A DNA stretch of 64,000 nucleotides from Panicum virgatum (GCF_016808335.1 NC_053149.1:33322087-33386086), one strand, 5' to 3'; shown: positions 1 to 10,865, counted from the first letter of the stretch. Made by a program: numbers and translations. Notes: generated by a model from the letters alone, not told the origin.

Positions 1-869
1 GTTGGGCCGGAGTAGTCACGGCCTGTAGATGCTGAGCACGATGAAGCAGTGGACGCTGAGGTAGCAGAGCGACCCACGCCTCGGGAGTTGGAGGCCAACG
101 CAGCATCGACACCGGTGGCAGCCCGACAAACAGGCCGACCACGCCCTCGAATCGGGGCACCTGGGAAGCGAGGCCGCTTGCAGTTCCTAGCGATGTGCCC
201 GACCTGTTCACATTGGAGGTAGTGGGACGGATGAACACATTGGGAAGCGATGTGGTCAAACGCTGGATAGTTGAAGCATCTTCCGACCAGATCAGCGGGT
301 ACAGGTCGGCGGATGCGGGGCGGGCGCGCCCGGCGTGCATCTTCGCGGAGGCGACACCGACTGATGACCTGGCAGAAGCCATCCTCATCGACCAGAGGGG
401 GTGAAGATGACTGAGGCAATGGGCCCATGCGACATGCATCGGCCATGAATCCACCCGAAGAGCGAGCAGGGGAAGCAGATCTGTGCCTCGCAGTGACCGC
501 AGCAGCCTTCCCCTTAGGGGAGGTGCAGGGAGGGAGCCAATGGAGCTCGTCCACATCGACCTCATCTTCATCCTCTCCATCAGAGTTAGAGGGGATGCTG
601 AAGCAAATCCCCTTCGGGGAGTCTTCACACGAGCACGAAGGACCCTAGTGGAGGGGGAGAAGGGGGCTGCCTCCGGGTTGAGTTGCCGGCGTGAATATGG
701 ATCGGGTCCGGGCGGTGGAGGGGGTGAAGGAGGGGGGGAGAACTGCTCCTCGCGAGTCAAATGGGGGAGAGGGTCGTCCAGGAAGGGGGAGGTGGGCTTC
801 GGGGCCGGGGGGGCCTCCGGCGGAGGGTGATGGTGGCCACCGGCAGGGGTGGAGGCTCATGGGTTCGCC
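1..869 (-). mobile_element. LINE (L1-like) 5' end with broken ORF1, copy A
   Basis: This is the minus-strand start of an L1-type LINE, cut by the window edge. It aligns base for base with 24,935-25,800, where ORF1 is better preserved. ORF1 of plant L1 elements encodes a nucleic-acid-binding protein with CCHC knuckles that packages the LINE RNA. Here the frame is broken by several indels and stops, and only short open pieces remain (for example 645-860). The knuckle-coding part lies around 190-330. By eye, differences from copy B are mostly C/T and G/A transitions, as expected for methylated repeats. The identification rests on the B copy; alone this stretch would be hard to name. Confidence 0.75.
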
Positions 870-1079
870 TCACTCACCAGTCAACAGTTTGCCGTTTTCC
901 AATCCGTAGCATATGAATCCTGAATGGCAATAGTAGCAGAAAGCAGCTGGTGGTGCCTCACAATGGATGCAAAATAGGTTACATTCATTACGACTGGCAA
1001 GAAGATGGTTAGGACAAGTGGTAAAGAATTGTGTTGCAAGTAGTAGCTCTAGACATGGAGACACCATCTCTCTTTTCAT
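870..1079 (-). pseudogene. PLATZ-family transcription factor exon fragment, copy A
   Basis: A 69-codon minus-strand open frame matches the N-terminal zinc-binding part of plant PLATZ proteins (plant AT-rich-sequence and zinc-binding DNA-binding proteins). The visible pattern is a proline-aromatic start (here MVSPCLEL instead of the usual MVPPWLE), then Q-FF, a Cys-x5-H, 'SRNECNLFC' and 'AFCYYC'. Complete PLATZ proteins are about 200-250 residues; only the first exon-like part is present. It runs into LINE 5' sequence at about 870. Changes at the conserved Pro-Trp indicate decay. The same fragment occurs at 25,805-26,014. It is a captured or relic exon, not a working gene. Confidence 0.7.
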
Positions 1080-1189
1080 TGTAAAAGCAATAGTCTGTTT
1101 TGGGCTTGTTAGTGAATGGATTAGCTATATTTACAAAGGAATGACTATGAGAAGTACCTACACTTTTCAAGTAAATCCGTAGGCACAGT

Positions 1190-1530
1190 TAGAAATTTTG
1201 CACAATCTACGGCACTAATAACTGAAATGTCGGCTAAAACTTATAGGGTAAGAAATGCATACAAACACTTTTTCGCGTAAAACCATTTACAAAGTAAGAA
1301 GTTTTACATATTATGTGACACTAGGAAACTGAACTGTCGGCTATAAATCTTAGTGAAAAATAATGAGTAGTAGATGCACCTTTCCTGTGAAACTGTCGGC
1401 GTTATAAGAAGTTTGCAATAATTTGCGGCACAAAGAACTGAAGTGATCATTAGAAATAACCGAAAAACAACAAGTACATACACTTCTCCAAGAAAACTGC
1501 TGGCACAACAAAAAGATTTGGTCTAAAATA
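1190..1530. repeat. Degenerate tandem repeat (about 100-110 bp unit), copy A
   Basis: Phrases such as 'actgaaatgtcggcta' and 'tttgcggcac' recur about every 100-110 bp with heavy divergence (near 1,222, 1,330 and 1,395). About three imperfect units are visible, with no long open frame. The stretch is also present in copy B, where it continues further (26,110-26,560). Origin unknown; it may be the 5' intron or upstream region of the PLATZ fragment or part of an older element. Confidence 0.4.
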
Positions 1531-2334
1531 AACTTGTTGTGTCGAGCTCTTATTTTAGAATATGATCCTATTTTAGCCATTGCTCATAGCGTGTATGAGA
1601 TCTTTATCCCGTGTACGTGGGCATTTTCTGCCAGAGTAGATTAGCGACCGTTAAGACAAGACAACAAATGCAGAAATAAGAAGTCGACATTGCGATAAAG
1701 AGTATGTGTGTTGCACATAAAGTAGTCGGTGAGAGCTCATGTTTCACGTAAGGTGGTTGGCGAGAGTGTGTATGTTCATAGAGTATAGCCATTGTGAGCC
1801 AACAACGCTCAGTATGTCAAATCTATGGCCGTAGCCTCCTTAATTAATTTGATATACCAAAGCCATGGTGGAGCCTCTGGAACTCAGTACACCAAACACA
1901 TGGCCATAGCCTCTATAATTTGGTGAACCAAGCCCATGGCTATAGGTGAACGTACACCCGAAATAGTTGGTGAAGTGTAGCTCTAGAGGGTAATTCCCTT
2001 CGAGAAGCATGCACAGATAAGTAGTCATCACTTTGTACAATCTTGTGGCGAACAAGTTGGACAAAGTATAAGTGACTTAGCCTGATGCATGGCCGATTAT
2101 TGATAAAGCTGACTAGTCAGAATCGATTCTGACAAGTTATTGATCACGGGAACTCATCTCCGAGAGTTTAAAGCCCACCCCGACTAGTTTTTGATTGAGA
2201 TGAGTAGTCGAGGTCAGTGGCAGCACGTTGACGTCGCAACGTGAGCTGAGGTCGAGCTGAGTGGTCAAGATCGTCGCCACGATGTGAGCTATAGTCAAAC
2301 CGAGTAGTCGAGATCGTCACTGCGTGTAACACCC
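1531..2334 (-). other. Gypsy-type retroelement interior remnant, copy A
   Basis: This stretch has no convincing gene. It is the left half of an older sequence into which the solo LTR at 2,335 inserted; the right half resumes at 4,945. In copy B the same unit runs on into a minus-strand gypsy LTR remnant (30,484-31,008), so it is most likely the leader or interior of a minus-strand LTR element. A 74-codon minus-strand frame (1,840-2,064) shows no domain I recognise. Relative to copy B, about 440 bp (26,457-26,905) are missing here near 1,530. Confidence 0.4.
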
Positions 2335-4944
2335 ATGTGTTAATTACTTTGACTTAAGGCTAATTACGTTCGTTAAGTTCTAAGCTGATGTGACAAATCG
2401 CTAGGTAAATTTTTCTATCAATCTTGGGCTGGCTCAGGCTGGATCGGTCCGACCAGTCGGAGCAGCCGGTCAGACTGGTTGAACCGGCTGACATGGGGTC
2501 ATGTGGCCCCACATCATTTAAACCACACTCTCTCACTCACCGGTTCACTCTTACTCTCTCCCATCGGCCCTCTCCCTCTCGATCACTCTCCCTGAGCTCC
2601 CCTCTCGCCAAATCGTAGAAATCACAAAATCCTCCCTGTACACTTGATTCCAAGGCCAAGAAAAGATCAAATCAGAGTGGGGGAGCTTCCTCTCCATGAT
2701 TCCCTTCCTGGGGTGTTGTGGATCCAAGTTCTTCACGGGGAGAAGGCTCATCCAAGGTATTCTAGCTTGTAATGGCTTGATCTCTCATTCTAGATGGTTT
2801 TAAGTGATTCCCTTTGGTCAATCATCTCTATATGCATCCCTTCACTCGGATCTAAAGGGGTTTTGATTTTGGTTGGTTAGTTTTCCCGCAATAAGGATTT
2901 CTGTATTTTGCTGAAAATGTGTTTATCAGAACTTCCGACGCGTTGTCAGAACTTCCTACACATTTATTTCGGGCAGGCCTAGCACCCCTTGATGGAAGAA
3001 AGCTAAAACCTCCGACAATCATCAGAACTTCCGACACTCTGTCGGAACTTCCTACACATTTATTTTGGTTTGGCCAAGTGCCTTTTGTCAGAAGAAGCTC
3101 AAAACTTCTGATGGGGGTCGGAACTTCCGATCAGCACTAAGCAGCAGAGCTTGTAAAATGTGTAGAAAATTGCAAAAAAATCAGAAAAATACAAAACCAA
3201 TTGTGTTAGCTTTGTATCTTCATGCTCTATATGGTAGAACCATTAAATGCATGGTTTGGCCACCGCTGGAGTAAGTCCAGCAGCAGGAGACTCACGAGCA
3301 CCCGGCCCAGTTGAGCCTAGCCCTAAGCAGCAGCAGCCCGAAGGCAAGCCCTAGTTCATGTGCTATTATTTTAAATTATGACTCACTATATATATGTTTA
3401 TTTATTACTTGTGTATTACGTTTAAGAATCTTAGTTGCATGATCCCTAGGCTTCCTTGAGCTTATACTAGTTTGTATAAGTCGATAGCAATGCTATGCTT
3501 AATACGTTTCGATAGAAGACGAGTGATTTCTGGTCACTCGCGAGACATAGGATATTATAGAAGTCGAGTAATTGCCGGTTACTCACGAGATGCATAATTA
3601 TCTTTATACTTCAGTATTTGAGATTCGAATGCAATGGAGAAATGATGGAAATTTGAGACCGGATGGGGAATAATGATGATATATAGGTATGGCAGCAGGA
3701 CAGGGTTCCTGGGTGTCTTAGCCCCGTTTGTGTCGATTAAGGACCGGTCGTTGTCGGCAGCGCTGATCAGGGATTGAATTGTACTAACCACATGCCGGGA
3801 GTAGGAGGTAGTCGAAACCGGTAAGCCTAGTACTGCTTCGTTTCAAAAGTATAGGAACCCGCACCCAACTCCTAGGGTAGTCGAGTGGCCGTGGAGAATT
3901 GGGGATGCATATGTTTACTTTTGGTGGTCTCTCGTAGGGCTCGGCTGACTATATGTCGTTGGGCTGGTTCCTGTAGTTCGAGGCGGGGAGGGGAATGATT
4001 GGTGCATGTGGTCCGACAGGGCTTATGCGAGCCATGTTGGTTAGGTCCACCTTGCAAGGTTAAATCAGATCCATTCGCCGTGTCACGCGGATATGAGGGC
4101 CTTGATCTCTTTATCGTGTCATAGAAATGAGTTAGAATAATAGTGCTAAATGATGGATACTACTTTGAGTTAATATTGAATGCTCCACCATGATTGCTTT
4201 AGATGTGCAAATGTTAGTTGATAGTCTATCTATATAAAATATGTGGCTAAAATATTGAAAGTAAGGATCCACCTATAGATGTTTTTCTGCAAAACAATCC
4301 ACTAGCCAGAAAGCCGTGCATGTTTGGTTAATGGGCTATGTATACCCATAGTCGGGTACTCAGGGCTGTTGTCATAATTCTTTCAGGCCATCCAGACGTT
4401 GACTTCTGCCCCTGCTGTGTCAAGTTCATCTACCGGGATGTAGAGGGGTGGGAGGTGGTGGAGCGAGACCCCTAGGCTAGGGAGTTGTCGTGTTGCACAC
4501 TTGAGGGCAGAGTGTGCAGCCCCTCTGTTTTGCAACGACCGGTTTGACCAGTCTGTGGGACTGGTCTGACCGGTGGAAGCTTCAAACTGGTGGCGACCAA
4601 TCTAACCGGTTCAGTGAACTGGTATAAGCTAGTGTAGTTGTAGGTTCTTCTCCATTCGAACTTCGGCTTCATCTTTTGTAAAGTTTGTAAAGTATGCAAC
4701 TACTGTATATCTGAGCTGGATTTGTAAAACTGTTGTATCTCAGTTTGTCCCGCTTTTGGTATTTAAGTATTGTTGCGCTTGTACCATCTGTGCTCACCTT
4801 CGCGTGAGACTATCGGTGTTGTATGATCGGGCCATGGGTTGAGAAAGAACCGTCAAATTAAACCATTAAGCTAAATATGCTTGATGTGTTCAAATGACGG
4901 CCATTACGCTTAACTTAGCATTTTAATTTGGCGGTTCCGTCACA
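2335..4944. mobile_element. Solo LTR (long gypsy type), copy A
   Basis: The sequence starts TGTAACACCC and ends CGTCACA, is 2,610 bp long, and is flanked by CTGCG on the left (2,330-2,334) and CTACG on the right (4,945-4,949). The B copy has CTGCG on both sides, so this is a 5-bp target duplication with one later mutation. No internal retroelement genes are present, so it is a solo LTR of the very long kind seen in Del/Tekay/Retand-like gypsy elements. It carries two clusters of the ACCGGT motif (2,442-2,490 and 4,537-4,620), a pyrimidine-rich leader (2,520-2,600) and short exon-like pieces. Family assignment is inferred from length and ends. Confidence 0.8.
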
Positions 4945-5024
4945 CTACGGCGCAAGCTGGAATTGAGTCGGCCGAACATCGATGTAGTCGTTTGCACAAA
5001 GATCCTATCAAGAACTCGCCGAAT
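4945..5024. other. Deletion junction in copy A
   Basis: Sequence from 4,945 continues the remnant seen before the solo LTR, then switches at 5,015-5,024 (ctcgccgaat) into CACTA interior. In copy B the matching points are 30,478-30,487 (ctcggcgaat) and 35,141-35,150 (ctcgccgaat), with 4.66 kb between them. The 10-bp near-identity at the breakpoint suggests a microhomology-mediated deletion in copy A. Confidence 0.75.
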
Positions 5025-5185
5025 CCGGCTGCCGCCTCCTCCCCGAGGCAGCCGGCCTCCTCCCCGCGTGCCCTTGACGAATCCCCCTGCCACCTCTTCC
5101 CCGAGGCAGCCAGCCTCCTCCCCATGCGCCCTCATCGGATCCGACCGCCTCCTCCTCCCCGAGGCAGCCGGCCTCCTCCCCGCGC
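5012..5185. repeat. 58-bp GC-rich minisatellite, three units, copy A
   Basis: Three successive units of about 58 bp follow the pattern ctcgccgaatcc ... ctccccgaggcagcc ... ctcctcccc. Because 58 is not a multiple of 3, each unit is read in a different frame and all frames stay open on both strands, which gives overlapping proline- or arginine-rich frames without coding meaning. The same array occurs at 35,138-35,311 and, shortened, at 36,297-36,460. Confidence 0.8.
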
Positions 5186-5553
5186 CTTCAGCGCCGCCAG
5201 GTCGCCGTGCCGGCGGCCTCCTCTGCGCACAGCCCTCCCCGGCCCGCCTCCTCCCCACGCCGAGGCTCCCCGCCGGCGACTCCTCTCGAGGTGAGGATCC
5301 AAGGACCCGATTGCTTTTGTTAAATCTTGGCGGGGTCTTTAGCGAAAAACTCAGGGACCTATTTGTAAAGGCTAGTTTTTAACTATAGAAGTTTTGGGAT
5401 AAAATAAATGCATCTGATTGTGAGATTTTGAAAATGAACACATGAATTTTGAAAATGCAAGGCGCGCACACACCTTGTGAAGTTGAGAATATGAACACAT
5501 AAACTTTGTAAGTGCATTTATATTCATAGATGGAATCGATTTATATCTGCTAG

Positions 5554-6577
5554 ATGTTCCGTGGTGGTGGTCGTGGTGGTGGTGGTCGTGGCCGTATGCA
5601 CCATAGTGAATCTCAACGTCCAAGCATACACTTTCATGAAGCCATTACCTTGCCATCAGGCAATCGAACGCGCGGATCAATTCCAAACACTGTAAGATTC
5701 ATTTGTTATTTTTCATATTGTTTTACCTACACTTCAATAATTTCTAAATTTGCTCACATACAATGCAACATATCAACCTTATTAGATGGCTTAAAGATGT
5801 TGTCGAAGATTTCGGTGGTACTACTCCTGTGGTGCTACTCGAGCTTGTTCGGGAACCGGATTTCAAAAGGATACATATTTCTTTTCAAGTACCTATTCGA
5901 GATATAGATTTTGCCTTGATGGAACCAGGAGATGAACCAATATCCTCGAGGATACCGATGGTTTCTATTACCGCAATGGGTGGAGTGGCCCAAATTTTGA
6001 CAACTTATGAGAGGCTAGAGGTGGAGGACTGCCTGCGGCAGCTTAAGGATCATGGGTACTTTGTGCCCGACTTTTAATATTTTCAAATTAAATAGCTACA
6101 GGCGGGAGAAAGCAATATTATTTTGACTGCAGAGAGGCTTTGCTAGCTTACTCGACAAGACAGAGTATGAGATTTTCTTTTTAGTCATTGTTAACTTTAG
6201 TAATGTTGCATTATTTTTTCAACTTACATAACATTATTATCACCTTTTAGGATCTTATCGATGGTGAATCTACCATTGCGGCAGTTAGCTTTCGGGCTAT
6301 TCTGAATCAAGCCTTGGAATATTTAGGTTTGACTTACATGGGTGGAGAGCCATTCTTTACTAGAGATTTAAGGTTCCAAGCAAAACTCTCCTTTTGCAGA
6401 ACAAGTCAGCTTAACACTCCATTGTTCGATATTTGTAGTTCTATATGTGGTAGGTATTGGGAAGCGGAGGAGAGTGCACTTGTTCATGCTCTAGTATATT
6501 TTGATGAATTTCTAAGCTGGACGATGGGAGACCTTAACTATCTTAAATATCTACAGAAGTGGGCTACAGTAGCTTGA
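5554..6577 (+). pseudogene. Unknown spliced gene carried by CACTA element, copy A
   Basis: I do not recognise this gene. Exon 1 (5,554-5,690) starts at ATG with a Gly/Arg-rich stretch (RGGGRGGGGRGR) and ends at a good donor (cact/gtaaga). Exon 2 (about 5,767-6,077) encodes 'EDFGGTTPVVLLELVREPDF' and '...DHGYFVPDF' before a stop. A later exon (6,251-6,577) follows a ttttag acceptor and encodes 'LDYLGLTYMGGEPFF'-like sequence (seen here as EYLGLTYMGGEPFF) and ends at TGA. The exon 2 acceptor, AG in copy B (37,017-37,018), is changed to AA here. The long readable exons and splice sites point to a captured host gene or transposon accessory gene; function unknown. Confidence 0.5.
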
Positions 6578-6837
6578 AATTTGTAATATGCATAGATGTA
6601 TGCTACTATTATCTTATGGATTTGGACAGCTTGTACAAACATAAGTATTTGTAATATGTATGGATGCCCTACCTTTATCTTCTGAAATTTGATTACATTG
6701 TTATTTGAGTGTTGGATTCGATGGGTCAATTCAGACCTAGCTTGGTAGAATAATATATATAGCGAGAATTCAAATTTTAAAAAACACCAAAAAATAAATT
6801 AAATTCAAATTGCTAATTTTTTGATGTCTTGAAAATT

Positions 6838-7115
6838 CATTTCCAGGGGCGGGCTACCCCTTCACCCGCCCCTGTAAATGCATTTTCAGAAGCGGGAAAC
6901 CTCCCCACCCGCCCTTGAAAATTCATTTGTAGGGGCGGGTGCATTTTTAGGGGCTGGTCAGGGGGTGACCCGCCCCCTAGAAACGGGTTTCTAGGGGCAG
7001 TTTCGTTACCCGCCTTGAAAATAAGTATTTTTAGCAGCGACAACTAGCAATGAGCGCGCTACCCGCCCCTACAAATGTGTTTTTACCCGCCCCACAAATA
7101 CATTTTGTAGTAGTG
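6838..7115. repeat. CACTA 3' subterminal repeats
   Basis: Short blocks of 'ggggcgggt' and 'acccgcccct' alternate in both orientations with spacers such as 'aaatgcattt' up to the terminal TAGTAGTG. CACTA elements carry such subterminal arrays as transposase binding regions. The same words recur at 31,040-31,380, 34,640-34,860, 35,820-36,020, 61,200-61,760, 62,140-62,280 and 63,640-63,790, so all these elements belong to one family or closely related families. Confidence 0.8.
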
Positions 7116-7889
7116 GTCATTGGATTCCTGATGGATGTGAAGGGCATCACCGGCTCCATCGTTCGTCAAAAAGCCTCCCAGATGCTAGGGCGGCAGATAA
7201 GATAGCAGGCGATGCATTGAGTGTTGCCGCAATTCGACCGCTCCATGTAAAGCGTGTGGTCGTTCAGTATTTTTTGGATGAGGGTGGGCCTAGATAGTCC
7301 GTCTCCCGTTCATACACTACGAACATTGCATCTTGATTTTGTCCTTCTTTCTCCTTCATAAACCAAGTAATTAACCTCTAATTTTAGGAGATAGATCACC
7401 TCTAATGGGACACTTTTAATTCTGTGTGTGCCGGATATGGCCAAACATTAATCTCTACCTATTTCTAAATAGTGGATTATATTGTTTCCTTGTCCATCAT
7501 TAACTTTGGTTTATTAAAATTCTCATCAAATGTGGAATTAAAAGTGGATTGAGCTCATATATATACGGGACAAAAATCTTCTTCAACTTAAAATCGAGAT
7601 TGCCTTATCTTCATGTAAATTGCACGCGAGGTAGAGGGATGTTCTGCAAGAGAGGAAGGGAAAGGGCCGGCATTGAGCAGGCGTGGATTACCTTGCTGAG
7701 GAGGAAGAAGCCACTCTCACAACATTGGAGAGCGGAGAGTCCGCGAAAGTGGGTAGGGAGAGAAGGGCTTAGCTCCCTCGTCGGGTCATAGTGTCATGCT
7801 AACATGTTGGGAGGTTAGGTCACGGCAGCCAGCACTGTGAAGGACGGTGTGGAGATCTTTTGAGGGAGCGGGTGTGCTAATTAGTGGAA
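7116..7889. other. Flank between CACTA and Helitron ends, copy A
   Basis: The first 3 bases (GTC) are the CACTA target duplication. The next about 170 bp keep an open plus frame ending at 7,288 that may be a host or older transposon exon (includes 'AAIRPLHVKRVVVQYF'). From 7,549 to 7,791 there is an 80-codon plus frame, also found in copy B (37,850-38,092), with no domain I recognise. Positions of about 6,616-7,550 are missing from copy B. Confidence 0.4.
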
Positions 7890-8318
7890 CTAGAACATTC
7901 GGCGCGCGATGCGCGCCCTACCATTTGAGCAATCAAATATAAGTAATCATAAGATAATATAACTGAGAATTAAACCAAGCATAGTATAAGATGAAATCAA
8001 TACATCGTATGAACTGCAGTACATGTCGAGAATCAAACATTCAGAGCTATATCAGAATACATGCCGTTACAGAATACATTAATGAGCGAGTTTTGAACGT
8101 TTAGATGAAGAGCTTCAATGTCCTAGCATCATCGTATGGACTGCAGTAGTAGACAACTGAAACACTCGTTCCATAGATGCCAGCCCTTCAAAAGATTGTC
8201 GCCAGAGCAAATTCAGATAAGGAAGCTGAGTACAATAAAATATACAACATTTTAACTTGTGCAAGGTACATTCTTTTGTTACATGTTAAGAGGACTGTGT
8301 TGTTTGTGTGTGCTGCAC

Positions 8319-8531
8319 TCAACACCTAGCAAGCTTTGAATGGTTTGAACTGCTCAAAGTCCAGAGCATGGCAGCTGCAACGCGGGGCTGACAAGTGCGA
8401 ACGCTACCATGTGGGAAATCCGTTATGGAGATTATTGCTTCAGTCAACACGATCTTGCTTTGATCGGCATCCTTGATCGCTGAACATGTGTGCACGAGTA
8501 TCTTCAGAACTCTGACTACCTGCATAAACAA
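8319..8531 (-). pseudogene. Unidentified captured gene fragment, copy A
   Basis: A minus-strand 70-codon frame contains '...VVRVLKILVHTCSAIKDADQ' and ends in LARC plus stop. It is bounded at the 5' side by an exon-like junction (ctgcag-like sequence near 8,520). It is kept in copy B (38,620-38,832) with only a few residue changes. The helix-rich sequence looks like a real exon of a cellular gene captured by the Helitron. I cannot name the family. Confidence 0.4.
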
Positions 8532-9244
8532 GGTGTGAAGTCAGACATGTGGGCTGGGACTGAAAACCACATACAGAACAAACTCACGCTGCGGTAGTGC
8601 TCTTTACATCTGGATCATTTGTCTGTTACCATGACCAACGCGGCTAAGAATTCAACCTCCATATGTGTGCAATCCACAACGATAACCAAAACATTTGGGT
8701 GCATATGGTCTCTGCTGAGTGCCGACAACATGTATCTGCATCGGGTGTCAGTTAGCAAAGTCATCGATTGTTAGATATGGTATATTGCCCGGGCTCACGC
8801 TATGGGCCACATTAACTAAATCAATTTCACATGAACCACATAAATTTGCAAACATTGACAGAACCCCACGCATTCATGGACCTAATATGCAATCTTCTAA
8901 TTCCAAACACGTTCACCTAAGCAAAGTGCATGCAGGTTTATTATTCTCCCTATATGACAGCTAAGCAAAATGCTGTACAAAGTTTCTTTGAGATCACTAT
9001 ACTCTACATTTATCTAAACTTAGAAACAATTTTGAATCACACAAAGAAAAGAAAATTGAAACAAGCTCAATACCTTTCATTCTAGCTTATGGCAAAAAAA
9101 AAGGTAATTATAAATTGAGGTACTGCCAGTCAGCCACTGCCCACATAAATCACTTACTGGTTGACCCTAAAATCTATAGTACAACAAAAACAAATAAGAA
9201 AATATGATATTTTGGTCAGTATAATAAAAATATATTGAAGTTTT

Positions 9245-10134
9245 ATCTAGCCTGCTCATGAGGTTGACTAAAAGTATAATTTTGGACCTGAGCACGGCGC
9301 TCGCCACTGCCGCAGCATCGATGGTGAAGCGTGCCTCCCACATCGTGGATGAGTGGCACGAAGAGCCCTTGCTCCTCAGGAGCGCCTCCATGCCCGCCTG
9401 CAGGTGGCTGAGCTGCACATCTCGAGCGCGAGCTTGGCGTTGAAGAGCTTCATCTGCACGCACTCCTCACGCCAGACCTCTAACATCTACAGCTAATATT
9501 ATGACACTTTTTGCCATAATATTATGATTATGCATTCAAGTTACTTGCTCTTGCCAAAAAGACACAATATTGAGTACACATCCACTGCTACTAAGCCAAA
9601 GTAGCAATGCTTAAATATATGTTAAACTATAAATTTTCAGACAAACCGCCTCCACAAGCCAGCGGTGCTTAGCTCCTCCCATACAATTTGACCTATTTGA
9701 ACTGAACTTTGAACTTGAGGAAGCAGAAAGAGAGTGCACAACTAATTTGCAACAACACAATGAGGCAGCTTTTCTGGTACTTCTATCTTCATCTTCCAGA
9801 TAGAGGATGACACTCTCTAGAGAATTGTAGGAGCTCGTTGACCCTGAAAGAAATGCACATTTTAAGTTCCAAACACTACCATCAGTCAGCTAAGAGAGCA
9901 TTTCAAACCTTAGAGTTGAAGTTTGCTAGAGTCTGCAGTGCAAGTTGCACAAGAACATGATGCTCCTCCTCAATCTCCTCCCGCATGTGCAGGCACAGTC
10001 TTGGCGCATCAGCTCGACCTCTGCCTGGTCCTCCTCCGCCTCATGCGTGAGCTCCGAGCACGCCTCCTCCATCAGCTCGCGGGCCTTGAGCTCCATATCG
10101 TAACTCTGCACCTACTGCTTGGCTGACGACCTCG
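9245..10134 (-). pseudogene. Captured BRANCHLESS TRICHOME-like coiled-coil gene, middle and C-terminal exons, copy A
   Basis: Two minus-strand exon pieces resemble the plant coiled-coil family that includes Arabidopsis At1g50660-type proteins. The upstream piece (10,134 to about 9,880) reads 'SYDMELKARELMEEACSEL', then 'EEDQAEVELMRQDCA' and, after a frameshift, 'MREEIEEEHHVLV'. The next piece follows a TAG acceptor at about 9,489 and reads 'EVWREECVQMKLFNAKLALE' and then, after another frameshift, 'LSHLQAGMEALLRSKG'. In the family these correspond to the conserved MAEVWREERVQMKL core and the following LEAFL segment. Stops and frameshifts make it a pseudogene. Its N-terminal part lies at 57,556-57,905, past the gypsy insertion seen next to copy B. 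Confidence 0.65.
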
Positions 10135-10865
10135 TGTTGACGCAAAATCCGGTCACACACTCGAATGCGCTAGAACGCGCGTTGATCGTCGACACGATCT
10201 TCACCAACGGGCTCCCTACGCACAGACCGATCAAACCAGTTCGGGCAACCGGTCAGACCGGTTCTACAGAGAATGCCATGAAGACCTAAAACCTCGAGCT
10301 CGAGAGGGACCCCGTCAGAGCTCGTGGATCTAGGGTTGGTCTGAGTTCGGCAGGCCACTCAGAACATCCTCGAACGCCGTAGAAACGAGTGAAGAACAGC
10401 AGATGGGGTTAGAAAAGCTAGGGTTTAGAGATAAAAATTAGGGTATGAGTCGTTGAATCGATTGGGATTACCCTCAATTAGTCGTGGCCCTTCATATATA
10501 TAGGGTGGGGAGGTCTATACCCATTAGGAGTTAGAACCCTATCAAATCCCGTGTCAAAATTCAACTCCTGACTCGAATTGGGCATTTCGGACCGGTCTGA
10601 CCGGTCTCTGGACCGGTCTGACCGCCCTGGACCGGTCAGACCGGGGTGCAGGTCTTCCGGTAGGCATAACTCCCTCATCCGGACTCCAAATTGGATGTTC
10701 TATATATGCATTTCGATTGTATCGACGAGATCTATACAATGGTGGAGTCCAACTGGCAATTTAAGAAACTTGACTAGACCGGTCTGACCGGTTTATAGGA
10801 GAGGTCAGACCGGTCTGCCCAGATTGTCCAGAAATTATTCATCGTTCCAATTTTGGGTGTTATCA
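10135..10865 (-). repeat. Gypsy LTR, copy A
   Basis: This is 731 bp starting TGTTGACGC and ending with decayed TTATCA (TCAACA in the other copies). It is preceded by CCTCG (10,130-10,134), which equals the 5 bases after the far-right LTR at 57,556-57,560, so both mark the same original insertion. On the minus strand a TATATATA box lies near 10,490-10,500, with ACCGGT motif clusters about 90 bp upstream of it (10,590-10,645) and further up (10,777-10,817), plus one at 10,226-10,263. Confidence 0.85.

Larger units (their letters stand above)
5015..7115 (+). mobile_element. CACTA transposon fragment (3' end intact), copy A
   Basis: The right end reads ...TTTTGTAGTAGTG (to 7,115), the reverse complement of the CACTACTACAAAA terminus, and is followed by GTC. 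In copy B the 5' terminus CACTACTACAAAAATG at 34,785 is preceded by GTC. The two copies together therefore show one original element with a 3-bp GTC target duplication. The 5' end of this copy was lost in the deletion at 5,015. Inside are a 58-bp minisatellite, a spliced gene fragment (5,554-6,577) and subterminal 'ggggcgggt/acccgcccc' repeats. There is no transposase, so it is non-autonomous. Confidence 0.85.
7890..10134 (-). mobile_element. Helitron 3' part, minus strand, copy A
   Basis: On the minus strand the sequence ends with a hairpin (stems GGCGCGC/GCGCGCC, 7,901-7,917), then GAATGTT, then CTAG (7,890-7,893), then a T. That is the standard Helitron 3' terminus: a GC-rich hairpin about 10 bases before CTRR, with insertion next to T. 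Helitrons move by rolling-circle replication and often carry gene pieces. Here the cargo is a coiled-coil gene (9,245-10,134) and a second fragment (8,319-8,531), both minus strand. No Rep/helicase is present, so it is non-autonomous. A gypsy element interrupts it at 10,135; its other half survives only next to copy B (57,556 onward). The 5' TC end was not located. Confidence 0.7.

Noticed and set aside
7549..7791. 80-codon plus frame kept in both copies as a gene
   Set aside because: Conservation is explained by the segmental duplication; no domain, start context or splice structure supports it.
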